Shown piece by piece: positions 1-7,955 of a stretch of 64,000 nucleotides of DNA. The stretch spans positions 372,001-436,000 of the forward strand of contig JAJCZX010000030.1 in the NCBI GenBank assembly GCA_029262195.1, written 5' to 3'. The notes under the pieces were generated by a model, which saw only the letters and a list, made by a program, of their open reading frames with translations, made no database searches and had not been told where the DNA came from. Both the position numbers and the translations under genes were made by a program. This DNA is from Gemmatimonadota bacterium. Lineage in GTDB: Bacteria > Gemmatimonadota > Gemmatimonadetes > Gemmatimonadales > GWC2-71-9. The first letter of the stretch is position 1. Every line of letters starts with the position of its first letter.

Positions 1-1027
1 TCACCGGGTTCACCTTGGATTTGACCCAGATAAGACCCCAGAAGGGAATCAGAAATACCATGGCGCCGACCATGATCCCAATCGGTCTCCACTCATCCCA
101 CAGGCGAACGAAGAGAAAGCTGGTCTCTTCTGGGAGGTTACCGTACCAAATCACAAGGAACTGGGAGTAGGTCAGGTAGGTCCAGAAGATCGTGAATCCA
201 AACACCAGCTTGCCCAGGTCATGGAAAACCTTTTTAGGCACGATCGATTCAAGCCCTATCTTACCACGCCAGTAGACCATCATGAGGCCCATCATGGCGA
301 GGCCCGTCAGTAACGATCCCATGAAGTAGTACGCACCAAACAGATTGCTTATCCACCACGGGGCAAGAGACATGATCAGGTCAAACGCAATCAAACTCAG
401 GCAATATGCGTAGGCGAGGATAAGAAGTGGTGCAAGCCTCTGCACTTTCTTCGTAAGAGCCGCCTCTTCTCTCTCTGTGCCTTTGTAATCACCGATGATG
501 CGATCGTACACCGAGCCTTTGAAGCCGTCCACCTCGCCGCGCAAACGCAACAGGTCGGGCTTCATGTTGTTGGCTACGAACTTGAACGACAGCCAGAACA
601 GCAGCACTAGGCTAAGAAGATCTCTCCAAAAAACCCAGGAGACCGTCAGCCAGTTGCCACGTGCCGGAGTCGGGTGCTCAATCCAGGGAAACAGGTGATG
701 CCGTCCCAGGAAAATTATCAGGAAGCACAATAGAGATACCGGCAGAAATCCGGTCGCCGCCTCGGCAAACCTTATGATCGAACCGGCCCATTTTCCATTT
801 ACGACAACCTGAACAGCTGAAAAAACAATGCCGCCCATGGACAGTCCTGTAAAAAACAGGAAGTTCACATGGAACGCGCTCCAGGCCCGGCCGGGTTCTT
901 CTCCAAACGCCAGGACCGCAAACAGGCCCATACCGACCACAGCTAGAATGGCGCCAGCCGTCAACAGCCCGCTTGCGGGTGCGTCGGCGCTTTTCTTGTA
1001 GAGGTCGTCGGGCGTGATGGCCGTCAT
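1..1027 (-). CDS. actF: Alternative complex III membrane subunit ActF (partial, runs off left edge)
   Basis: Integral membrane, NrfD-like quinone-interacting subunit of alternative complex III, which passes electrons from menaquinol to cytochrome c or directly to a terminal oxidase. Reading the minus strand from the ATG at 1027 gives 342 codons without a stop. They encode successive hydrophobic segments, a TM pair near the N-terminus, then WYGNLPEE and FWGLIWV close to the edge. The ATG overlaps the actE stop as ATGA (1024-1027), so translation is coupled. The 3' end is missing. Being last in an actABCDE series fixes it as ActF rather than ActC. Genes for the partner oxidase may lie beyond the edge, but this is not visible. 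Confidence 0.9.
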   Translation of the reverse strand, partial: MTAITPDDLYKKSADAPASGLLTAGAILAVVGMGLFAVLAFGEEPGRAWSAFHVNFLFFTGLSMGGIVFSAVQVVVNGKWAGSIIRFAEAATGFLPVSLLCFLIIFLGRHHLFPWIEHPTPARGNWLTVSWVFWRDLLSLVLLFWLSFKFVANNMKPDLLRLRGEVDGFKGSVYDRIIGDYKGTEREEAALTKKVQRLAPLLILAYAYCLSLIAFDLIMSLAPWWISNLFGAYYFMGSLLTGLAMMGLMMVYWRGKIGLESIVPKKVFHDLGKLVFGFTIFWTYLTYSQFLVIWYGNLPEETSFLFVRLWDEWRPIGIMVGAMVFLIPFWGLIWVKSKVNPV

Positions 1028-1572
1028 TGGGCTGCTCCCTGGAGGGCCCGAACGTAGTTAACCACGTGCCACCTATCATCTCCTCGAATTTTGTCTCCGT
1101 GCGCGGGCATCAGGCCGCCTCGGGCACTTTTCACCATCGTGTACAGATACCCGTCGGAGTAGCTCCGGGCGTTGTCGGTGGTGAGCGCGGGTGCCGCACC
1201 GAACATAGCCGCGTTAACCGGTCCGTCTCCCGCGCCCTCCATACCGTGACAAAGAGCGCAGTAAATCTCAAACCGATCCCTCCCTCTTTCGAGCGACTCA
1301 GACGTGCTCGCGACCGGGTTCATCAACGCGTTGATCGCTGGAAGATCGGCCGGGTTGGTCAACGACAACGAGACCTCGGCGCCAGTAATCGGCACAGTGC
1401 CCTCAACAGGCATCAGCGGCATCTCGTAGGGCTTGATCGCAATGGTCTTTCTCATTGTGGAGAACCATGGCACTGCGGCAACTGCGTCGTCAGGACCGGG
1501 CATACGCTGCCAGGAGTCTCGACTACAGCCCATCACTGCCAGGGCTACGATCAAAATGGCCTTAGACTTCAA
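1024..1572 (-). CDS. actE: Alternative complex III monoheme cytochrome c subunit ActE
   Basis: Periplasmic, lipid-anchored cytochrome c of alternative complex III. The protein (182 aa) opens with a lipoprotein signal ending VMGC. It carries one CXXCH haem motif (CALCH), with a downstream methionine in LMPAHG as a candidate axial ligand, the layout of class I cytochromes. The start at 1572 lies inside the last codons of actD (11 nt overlap) and its stop overlaps the actF start. Known family role: electron exit from the complex. Confidence 0.92.
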   Translation of the reverse strand: MKSKAILIVALAVMGCSRDSWQRMPGPDDAVAAVPWFSTMRKTIAIKPYEMPLMPVEGTVPITGAEVSLSLTNPADLPAINALMNPVASTSESLERGRDRFEIYCALCHGMEGAGDGPVNAAMFGAAPALTTDNARSYSDGYLYTMVKSARGGLMPAHGDKIRGDDRWHVVNYVRALQGAAQ

Positions 1573-2068
1573 CTTTCACCTCCGTCGCTCCCTTATCCTT
1601 GAGCATATCTTCGACAGCCGAGCGACGTTCGACGGGACAGGGTACAAAGATACCTATCAAATCGTCACTACACCGCGGGTCGTACCCCGCAGCCCGATAG
1701 TTGCGGATGGCGTGGAAAACCAATCCCGCCACAGTCGAAAGTGCTCCCAGAAGGATCGTCAGCTCAAACATGATGACGATGTACGGGGGAATAGAACCCA
1801 GTGGCTTTCCCCCCACCACAACGGGATAGTCATAAGACATCCACATGGTCATGGCGAACCCGGAGGCTAACCCCGTGAGTCCACCGGCCAACGTCCACCG
1901 TCGCACCGGAGATGAAGTGTGCCCGATGGCCTCCTCAATCTCATGCAACGGGGCGGGTGTATAGACTGTCATGTCTTTGTGCCCCATTTCCTTCAAGGCC
2001 CGAATCGAATCAGCTGCAACGTCCACATGCTCGAAGACGGCCATGATACCACCAGGAGATTTGCTCAT
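1562..2068 (-). CDS. actD: Alternative complex III subunit ActD (DUF3341)
   Basis: Membrane subunit of alternative complex III of unknown exact role (DUF3341 family). About 168 aa with an N-terminal cytoplasmic ferredoxin-like segment (AVFEHVDVAADSIRAL), two transmembrane segments in the middle (WTLAGGLTGLASGFAMTMW and YIVIMFELTILLGAL) and a soluble C-terminus. A longer frame extends upstream, but the ATG at 2068 is preferred. It has GGAGG a few bases upstream (AAGGAGGTCCACCA before ATG) and forms an ATGA overlap with the actC stop. Confidence 0.92.
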   Translation of the reverse strand: MSKSPGGIMAVFEHVDVAADSIRALKEMGHKDMTVYTPAPLHEIEEAIGHTSSPVRRWTLAGGLTGLASGFAMTMWMSYDYPVVVGGKPLGSIPPYIVIMFELTILLGALSTVAGLVFHAIRNYRAAGYDPRCSDDLIGIFVPCPVERRSAVEDMLKDKGATEVKVEV

Positions 2069-3414
2069 TGGTGGACCTCCTTCTTCCGAGGCAGCGGGAT
2101 AATTTCTTTGACCTCTGCGATGGATACCATCGGGAAGTTTTTGGCAAACAGCAGCAACCACATGAAGAACCAGGCAAAACTACCGAGCATGATTCCCCAC
2201 TCGACCCATGTTGGCGTATAATGCCCCATCGCAGCCGGCGAGTATTCGAAGGACAGCGAAACGACGATGATGACAAAACGCTCGAACCACATCCCCAGGT
2301 TCACAAACAGACTCAGAACAAATAGCATCGGGATGCTGCGGCGAAGTTTTTTGTACCACAGCAACCAGGGCAGCGCCCCGTTACAAAGGATCATGGTCCA
2401 GGTTGCCCACCAGTACTCGCCAAAGGCCCTGTTCCAGAAAGACGCGCGTTCAAACGGGTTGCCGCTGTACCACGCGATGAAGTATTCGACAAAGTATGCG
2501 TAACCCACAATCATACCTGTCAACAACAACAGTTTAGACAGGTTTTCGAAGTGATCGACGGTAATGATGTGCTCGATCTTGAAGATCTTCCTCATAGGAA
2601 CAAGCAGCGTGATCACCATCGCGACGCCGGAATAAATAGCTCCGGCGACAAAGTAGGGCGCAAAAATTGTCGCGTGCCAACCCGGCACAATTGACATCGC
2701 AAAGTCCCAGGAAACCACACTGTGCACTGAAAGCACCAACGGTGTCGCCAGTGCTGCCAGGTACAGATATGCTCTGGTGTAGTGACGCCATTGTTGATCG
2801 GTGCCGCGCCAACCCAGAGAGGTGATGGAGTAAAGCTTTTTCCTCCAACCGGTCGCCTTGTCCCTGAATGAAGCGATATCAGGAATCAAACCAACGATCA
2901 GAAACGTGGTACTAACGGTCAGATAGGTACTGATCGCGAACAGATCCCACACCAACGGAGATTTAAAATTAACCCAGAGTTGTCTCTGGTTGGGATACGG
3001 AATCAACCAGTAGGCGTACCATAGACGCCCTACGTGGATCAACGGGAACAGGCCTGCAGTCATCACGGCAAATACAGTCATCGCCTCTGCCGTCCGATAA
3101 ACGGCTGTGCGCCATGCGGACCGGAACAGGAACAGGATTGCCGAAATCAACGTCCCCGAGTGTGCGATACCGACCCAGAAAACAAAGGTCGTGATGTACA
3201 CACCCCAGAAAACAGGCGGCGTATAACCCGCCACGCCGAGTCCCCACCTGATTTGCCATAGCAATGAAAAACCACCGATTGCCAGGCCACACAGGACGAT
3301 CCCCAGGAGGACGTAGTAGCCGCGTCCAGGATTTCCAATTGTGTTGAACACATCGCGTGTTATTGTCGCGTATGTGTTCGGCTCAGTTCTCTCAGTTTGT
3401 ACCGAGGTTGCCAT
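2065..3414 (-). CDS. actC: Alternative complex III membrane subunit ActC (NrfD-like)
   Basis: Polytopic membrane subunit (449 aa) of the NrfD/PsrC family that binds menaquinol and contacts the iron-sulphur subunit ActB. Roughly ten hydrophobic helices are readable, from YYVLLGIVLCGLAIGGFSLL onward to the C-terminal WGIMLGSFAWFFMWLLLF. It starts 7 nt after the actB stop and ends in an ATGA overlap with actD. The length fits the family. The order actB-actC-actD is the standard alternative complex III arrangement. Confidence 0.93.
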   Translation of the reverse strand: MATSVQTERTEPNTYATITRDVFNTIGNPGRGYYVLLGIVLCGLAIGGFSLLWQIRWGLGVAGYTPPVFWGVYITTFVFWVGIAHSGTLISAILFLFRSAWRTAVYRTAEAMTVFAVMTAGLFPLIHVGRLWYAYWLIPYPNQRQLWVNFKSPLVWDLFAISTYLTVSTTFLIVGLIPDIASFRDKATGWRKKLYSITSLGWRGTDQQWRHYTRAYLYLAALATPLVLSVHSVVSWDFAMSIVPGWHATIFAPYFVAGAIYSGVAMVITLLVPMRKIFKIEHIITVDHFENLSKLLLLTGMIVGYAYFVEYFIAWYSGNPFERASFWNRAFGEYWWATWTMILCNGALPWLLWYKKLRRSIPMLFVLSLFVNLGMWFERFVIIVVSLSFEYSPAAMGHYTPTWVEWGIMLGSFAWFFMWLLLFAKNFPMVSIAEVKEIIPLPRKKEVHQ

Positions 3415-3421
3415 TTATCTC

Positions 3422-6400
3422 TCAGGCCTCCGCCCTATTACGGACCTGCTTCAGGTACGTCACTCCCGGCTTGGTGTTGAGCCCGCCGAGTACGTGGTAA
3501 GCCCGCTCATCGTTCGAAAGCTGCGATACGCGGGAGTTAGGATCATTTAAGTCACCGAACACAATTGCATCAGCCGGGCAGGTCTGCTGACAGGCTGTCT
3601 GAATGTCGCCATCGATCAAATCGCGACCATCTGTGCTCGCATCGTGTTGCGCTCCTCTGATCCTCTGGACACAAAATGTGCATTTCTCCATCACACCTTT
3701 GGAGCGAACCGTTACATCCGGATTCAGCTGCCAATTCAACGGCTCCGGGAAGGAGAACACCGGGTCGCCCTGTTTTTGATGATCGAAATAATTGAAGTAG
3801 CGAACTTTATACGGACAGTTGTTGGCGCAGTAACGTGTACCAACACAGCGGTTGTAGATCTGCCCGTTGAGTCCGTCCGGCGTATGGTAAGCGGCAAAGA
3901 CGGGGCACACCGGTTCACACGGGGCATTGGTGCACTGCTGACACATCATCGGTAGCAGGCTGATTTCGTGCGGTTCTCCGTGCTCGCCGCCTTCGAAATA
4001 GCGCTCGATCCGGATCCATGACATCTCCCGCCCGCGTTGAACCTGTTCTTTTCCAACAGTCGGAAGATTGTTCTCTGCATAACAGGCGGTCACACAGGCG
4101 TTACAGCCGGTGCACTTTGCCAGATCAACAGACATGGCCCAGCGAGGATGCTCGCCAGCGTAATTACCCTTGTCGCGGAAGTCATCCCACTGAGCTTCCT
4201 GCCATTCGTCAATGATCTCTTCGATGTGTTCAGGTACCGGGGCAGCATGTTCTGCACCGTGCTCTTCTTCACCGTGGCCATCTATCAGGGCGGCCAACGT
4301 AGTGAACTGGGCTATCCCTCGGCCCATCTGGCGATTCCGACCCATCGTTTGGGCGAGCGTTTCATGCTCACCGCCGCTAAACTCGACTGTAACCGTGTTA
4401 TAGTGCGAGCGTCCTCCAAATCCCGTAGGCCCGTCAGCAAGGAAGTTTGTGGCGTTGGCGGTGCCGTTGGCCGCATACCTTCCGTAGGCTTCGTGTCCCT
4501 GGCCCATCGGCATCGCGACGACACCGTCACGAATACCGGGGTAAACAAAGACCGGAAGTTTGTCGCCTTCCCAGCGATACGTGGAAGAGGAAACGTATAC
4601 GAGATCGCCCGAAACAACGCCGAGTTCTTCGGCTGTGGCAGGACTTACCTCAAGCCAGCTACCCCACGTGATCTTCGAAATCGGATCGGGCAACTCCTGT
4701 AGCCATGGTTTGTTGGCACCGCGCCCGTCACCCATGGTCGGGGAGGGGTAAGCGATAAACGTTAATCCATCTCCTGATGGCACCCAGGTCGAGATCTGTG
4801 CCTGGGCCGCTGAGTTCGCCAACCTCACCTGGGTATCGCCAGCATCCTGGACAACACCGCCATGCTGCAACGAGCTGTTCCAGAACACTTCGAAACCCTG
4901 GCGATCCCTGACAGTGCGCTGAATATTCCGCCACTCGGCCCGGAGATACTCTTTGTAATTCGCCGCTGCAAGCCCGCCGCCGTTGTTGCCAGTGGCAGTC
5001 GCGAGAGTAAGGAGTACGTCTCCGGTCTGTCTCGTATCGAAAACCGTCTGCATTACCGGCTGCTGGAGCAGGTAGCCACCGGAGGCGGGTCGGAAATCAT
5101 TCCATTGCTCCAGAGGGTGATTGTCAGGCAAAACAAGATCGCACTCGTTGGCCGTCTCATCCATGTAACTGCTGAAGCTGACTTTCAACCCGGCATTCGC
5201 CATCGCAGATCCAAAGCCGGACTGATTGTAAACCGGATTGGTTCCGTGTACGAAAAGGACTCCCACGTTGCCGTCGTTCATGGAACCGGCCAGCGCCATC
5301 AGATCGGCATAGGAACCGGCCGCCGCGGGGGCATCCAGTTTGAACTTGACTGTCTCTCCCAGATTGCCGGCAACGTAGTTGAGCAACATTACGGCGATCG
5401 CCGTAGAATCGGCTGCATCGTGTTGAGCGCCCATACCGCCGCCGAGAGCGACGCTGCGATGGGCGGTAAACTCCCTGGCCAATCGCTCAATAACTTCGGC
5501 AGAAACTCCGCTGGCCTGTTCGGCCGCTTCGGGAGTCATACCTTCAATAAGAGGTCTGACTCGGTTCACATCTCGTGGAGTGTTGCCAGTCCCATCGCGA
5601 AGGATCACGTGAGCCATGGCAAGGGCAACGGCGCCTTCACTTCCCGGGTTGGGAGCGATCCACTCGTCAGCCTGAATGGCCGATTGGCCCATTCGCGGAT
5701 CGACGTGGACGTAACGTCCCATCTCTCCGTGATTAAACGAGTGTGCCTCGCTGAAACCGCGGGTATTCTGAACCGGACTAAGGTAAGTCTCGAGGAAATC
5801 GGCACCAAATGAGATTACGAATCGTGCTTCAGAAAAATCGTAGGTCGGCAAGCTATCGATGCCGAACAGCTGTTGGTTGGCCGCTCTGAGGGCCTCGTAG
5901 CCCATCGTTTCATAGACCACGTGGCGCGATGATCCATGAGCCGCCAACCATTCCTTAACCAGTGCATCGAAGGTACCGGCTTCATTGCCAGAGAGAAACG
6001 CGATTCGTTCACCCGCTTCGGCTCCAAGCCTGCCGACTATCTCGCCAACGGCATCTTCCCACGATATTTCCGCGAACTGCCCGTCTGCACCCTTCTTCAT
6101 AGGCGCCGTCACGCGGTCGGGGTTGTAAAGCCCCTGAAGCCCGGCCTGTCCAATTGCGCAGAGTTTACCGGCGTTTACGGCGCTGCCGGGATTACCCTCA
6201 AGCTTGATCGCCCTTCCTTCGCGGACCTTTACGTGCAACCCACAGCCGGCTGAACATTCTCTACAGGTAGTCGCGTAATAAGTAGCTGTCCCCGGAATTT
6301 GGTTTTCGGGTGGGACAAGGTAGGGAATCAGCCTCTCCGCATTTTCACTGGAGCAGCCTGACAACGCAACGGCACCACCACCGGTGGCACCAAGAACTTT

Positions 6401-6433
6401 TAAGAACCCTCTACGGTTCATTCCGTCGGTCAT
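3422..6433 (-). CDS. actB: Alternative complex III molybdopterin-like/iron-sulphur subunit ActB
   Basis: Large periplasmic subunit (1003 aa) made of a molybdopterin-oxidoreductase-like domain (about residues 30-700) fused to a four-cluster ferredoxin domain (about 750-1000). The N-terminus carries a Tat signal (NRRGFLK followed by a hydrophobic stretch ending LSGCSS). An early cysteine set (CRECSAGC, later KLCAIG) resembles an FeS site. The C-terminal part shows the cluster ligands CTGCNACVTAC, CQQCTNAPCEPVC, CVGTRYCANNC and CTFC with CQQTC. In characterised complexes the molybdopterin-like domain holds no molybdenum. It relays electrons from ActC towards the haem subunits. Confidence 0.95.
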   Translation of the reverse strand: MTDGMNRRGFLKVLGATGGGAVALSGCSSENAERLIPYLVPPENQIPGTATYYATTCRECSAGCGLHVKVREGRAIKLEGNPGSAVNAGKLCAIGQAGLQGLYNPDRVTAPMKKGADGQFAEISWEDAVGEIVGRLGAEAGERIAFLSGNEAGTFDALVKEWLAAHGSSRHVVYETMGYEALRAANQQLFGIDSLPTYDFSEARFVISFGADFLETYLSPVQNTRGFSEAHSFNHGEMGRYVHVDPRMGQSAIQADEWIAPNPGSEGAVALAMAHVILRDGTGNTPRDVNRVRPLIEGMTPEAAEQASGVSAEVIERLAREFTAHRSVALGGGMGAQHDAADSTAIAVMLLNYVAGNLGETVKFKLDAPAAAGSYADLMALAGSMNDGNVGVLFVHGTNPVYNQSGFGSAMANAGLKVSFSSYMDETANECDLVLPDNHPLEQWNDFRPASGGYLLQQPVMQTVFDTRQTGDVLLTLATATGNNGGGLAAANYKEYLRAEWRNIQRTVRDRQGFEVFWNSSLQHGGVVQDAGDTQVRLANSAAQAQISTWVPSGDGLTFIAYPSPTMGDGRGANKPWLQELPDPISKITWGSWLEVSPATAEELGVVSGDLVYVSSSTYRWEGDKLPVFVYPGIRDGVVAMPMGQGHEAYGRYAANGTANATNFLADGPTGFGGRSHYNTVTVEFSGGEHETLAQTMGRNRQMGRGIAQFTTLAALIDGHGEEEHGAEHAAPVPEHIEEIIDEWQEAQWDDFRDKGNYAGEHPRWAMSVDLAKCTGCNACVTACYAENNLPTVGKEQVQRGREMSWIRIERYFEGGEHGEPHEISLLPMMCQQCTNAPCEPVCPVFAAYHTPDGLNGQIYNRCVGTRYCANNCPYKVRYFNYFDHQKQGDPVFSFPEPLNWQLNPDVTVRSKGVMEKCTFCVQRIRGAQHDASTDGRDLIDGDIQTACQQTCPADAIVFGDLNDPNSRVSQLSNDERAYHVLGGLNTKPGVTYLKQVRNRAEA

Positions 6434-6447
6434 CTGATGATTCCTAA

Positions 6448-7068
6448 TTAATAGTGGCAGGCTGTGCAGTCAGTCGTTACTTCTCGATCCAGGTGGCAAT
6501 CAAGACACCAACCCATCTTGAGCGGGGCGTACTGATAGACCTGGGGCATTTCTTCAACCGGACCGTGGCAGTCCTGGCACTGCACGTCAGCGTTCACATG
6601 CCTCATGTGCGGAAAACGAACGTAGGAAGGAAGGTTATGAATCCGCACCCACTCGGGCGGCGTGCCCTCAGCGGCGGCAGTCCTCACCTTGTCTACCTCC
6701 GGATTGCCTGTGCCGATCACGAGGTGACACCCCATGCAGGTAGACATGGTGGGCAACCCGGGCTCCTGGCTCACTTCCGCAGCGAAGTGGCAATATTTAC
6801 AACTAATTTCGTATTGTCCGGCGTGGATGTCATGCCGGTAGAATATGGGTTGCCGCGGTCCGGGAAGCCCGAGGGTGTCAACGTCGACAGGTGCTTGGAA
6901 TCCACCAACGGATGGTTGGGAGTCCTGTGCCGAGGCATTGACCGGCGCGGTAATACCGCCCAGAAAAAGTGCCGCGACAGCCAAAACTCCGCCGAACCAA
7001 GGACTGGAAGCACCGTTCACCCTATGAGAATGACTCCGGCTCCATCCAGCAGAAATTGTGATCGCCAC
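6448..7068 (-). CDS. actA: Alternative complex III pentahaem cytochrome c subunit ActA
   Basis: Periplasmic multihaem cytochrome (206 aa) anchored by an N-terminal hydrophobic segment (about residues 25-45, WFGGVLAVAALFLGG). Five CXXCH motifs are visible: CKYCH, CMGCH, CQDCH, CLDCH and CTACH, the expected number for ActA. It starts the actABCDEF block, is followed 14 nt later by actB, and works with ActE as the cytochrome arm of the complex. The upstream gap of about 110 nt contains a near-palindrome (7160-7179), so actA may have its own promoter or be read through from the methyltransferase gene. Confidence 0.94.
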   Translation of the reverse strand: MAITISAGWSRSHSHRVNGASSPWFGGVLAVAALFLGGITAPVNASAQDSQPSVGGFQAPVDVDTLGLPGPRQPIFYRHDIHAGQYEISCKYCHFAAEVSQEPGLPTMSTCMGCHLVIGTGNPEVDKVRTAAAEGTPPEWVRIHNLPSYVRFPHMRHVNADVQCQDCHGPVEEMPQVYQYAPLKMGWCLDCHLDREVTTDCTACHY

Positions 7069-7159
7069 TTAGGAACTCAACTCGTTTTGAATTGTTACGG
7101 GATCGGCTCCTGCGAAAACGTTCGTTTCGCACGCCACGTAAACTATCAGAAAGACACAG

Positions 7160-7179
7160 CAAAACAACCGGTTGCTTTG
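7160..7179 (-). terminator. Near-perfect palindrome between the RNA methyltransferase gene and actA
   Basis: A 20-nt palindrome directly after the methyltransferase stop. On the minus strand it reads as an 8-bp stem (CAAAGCAA with TTGTTTTG, one G-U pair) around CCGG. It could act as a weak terminator or processing site upstream of actA. There is no clean U-tract. Confidence 0.35.
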
Positions 7180-7180
7180 T

Positions 7181-7924
7181 TTACGGTTCTGATTCCTCAA
7201 GCAGGCCTTGTCGTACCAGAAAATGTCTCAATTCCAGAGCCATTCCACGCACCAACCTGGTTTCGCGATGATCCAGGTCTCCTCGGCGAACCAGATCACG
7301 AACTGTCCGCATAATCGCTCGGGGTTTGCGCGATTTGAAGAATTCAATCACTCCAAGGCTTTTCTCAATATCTTCGAAAAGGAGTTCAAGTTCTTCGTGG
7401 GTTGCTGGTACATCCACACGCCTCGGCGGTTTGAAGCTCCTGGGCTGTTCGCGCCCCATGAACAGCTCATACGCCATGATCGTGAAAGCATGGGCCAGAT
7501 TTAAGGAAGTGTGCTCATCGCTTGTGTCGATGGTCACGGCCCGATCACACCGATCTAGCTCTATGTTAGTGAGGCCGTTGTTTTCAGGGCCGAGGACGAT
7601 AGCCACATGGGCGGTCTCAGCTCTTGTGAGGATTTCGTCGGTCGATTCACGAGCTCTCATTACCGAATGCCGCGCAGTACGGTGCCGGGCGGTTAAACCC
7701 ACGACGAAGTGGGTATCGGCAATGGCTTCGTCGAATGTGTCAAAAAGTCGGACGCGCTCAATAACGTCTCCGGTGCCGTGAGCGATCCCTTCGACTCGAT
7801 AGGGATCCCACTCCGCCGGTGCCGCCAGCCTCAGGTCTTTCAATCCGAAGTTTTTCATTGATCGGATCACCAGAGCAATGTTGATGATGTTTTGCGAACG
7901 ATTGAGGACGACTGTGATACTCAA
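7181..7924 (-). CDS. SpoU/TrmJ-family RNA 2'-O-methyltransferase
   Basis: SPOUT-class methyltransferase (247 aa) that probably 2'-O-methylates tRNA, most like TrmJ. It shows the family motifs in order: an N-terminal NIINIALVIRSMKNFG (motif 1 region), LGPENNGLTNIEL (motif 2) and SLNLAHAFTIMAYEL (motif 3), which form the knotted SAM site. The C-terminal 70 residues are helical, as in TrmJ. It sits 31 nt downstream of the FHA-protease gene and upstream of actA, all on the minus strand. Whether it modifies tRNA or rRNA cannot be decided from sequence alone. Confidence 0.85.
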   Translation of the reverse strand: MSITVVLNRSQNIINIALVIRSMKNFGLKDLRLAAPAEWDPYRVEGIAHGTGDVIERVRLFDTFDEAIADTHFVVGLTARHRTARHSVMRARESTDEILTRAETAHVAIVLGPENNGLTNIELDRCDRAVTIDTSDEHTSLNLAHAFTIMAYELFMGREQPRSFKPPRRVDVPATHEELELLFEDIEKSLGVIEFFKSRKPRAIMRTVRDLVRRGDLDHRETRLVRGMALELRHFLVRQGLLEESEP

Positions 7925-7955
7925 GAATGCACCCGGAGACCGCTTGTGTTGGGGG

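Noticed and set aside
1027-1602. 191-codon plus-strand frame opposite actE
   Set aside because: Antisense shadow of actE; composition rich in Arg/His and no recognisable motif.
4862-5812. 316-codon plus-strand frame opposite actB
   Set aside because: Lies wholly antisense to a certain gene, with no domain or ribosome site; a shadow of high-GC codon bias.
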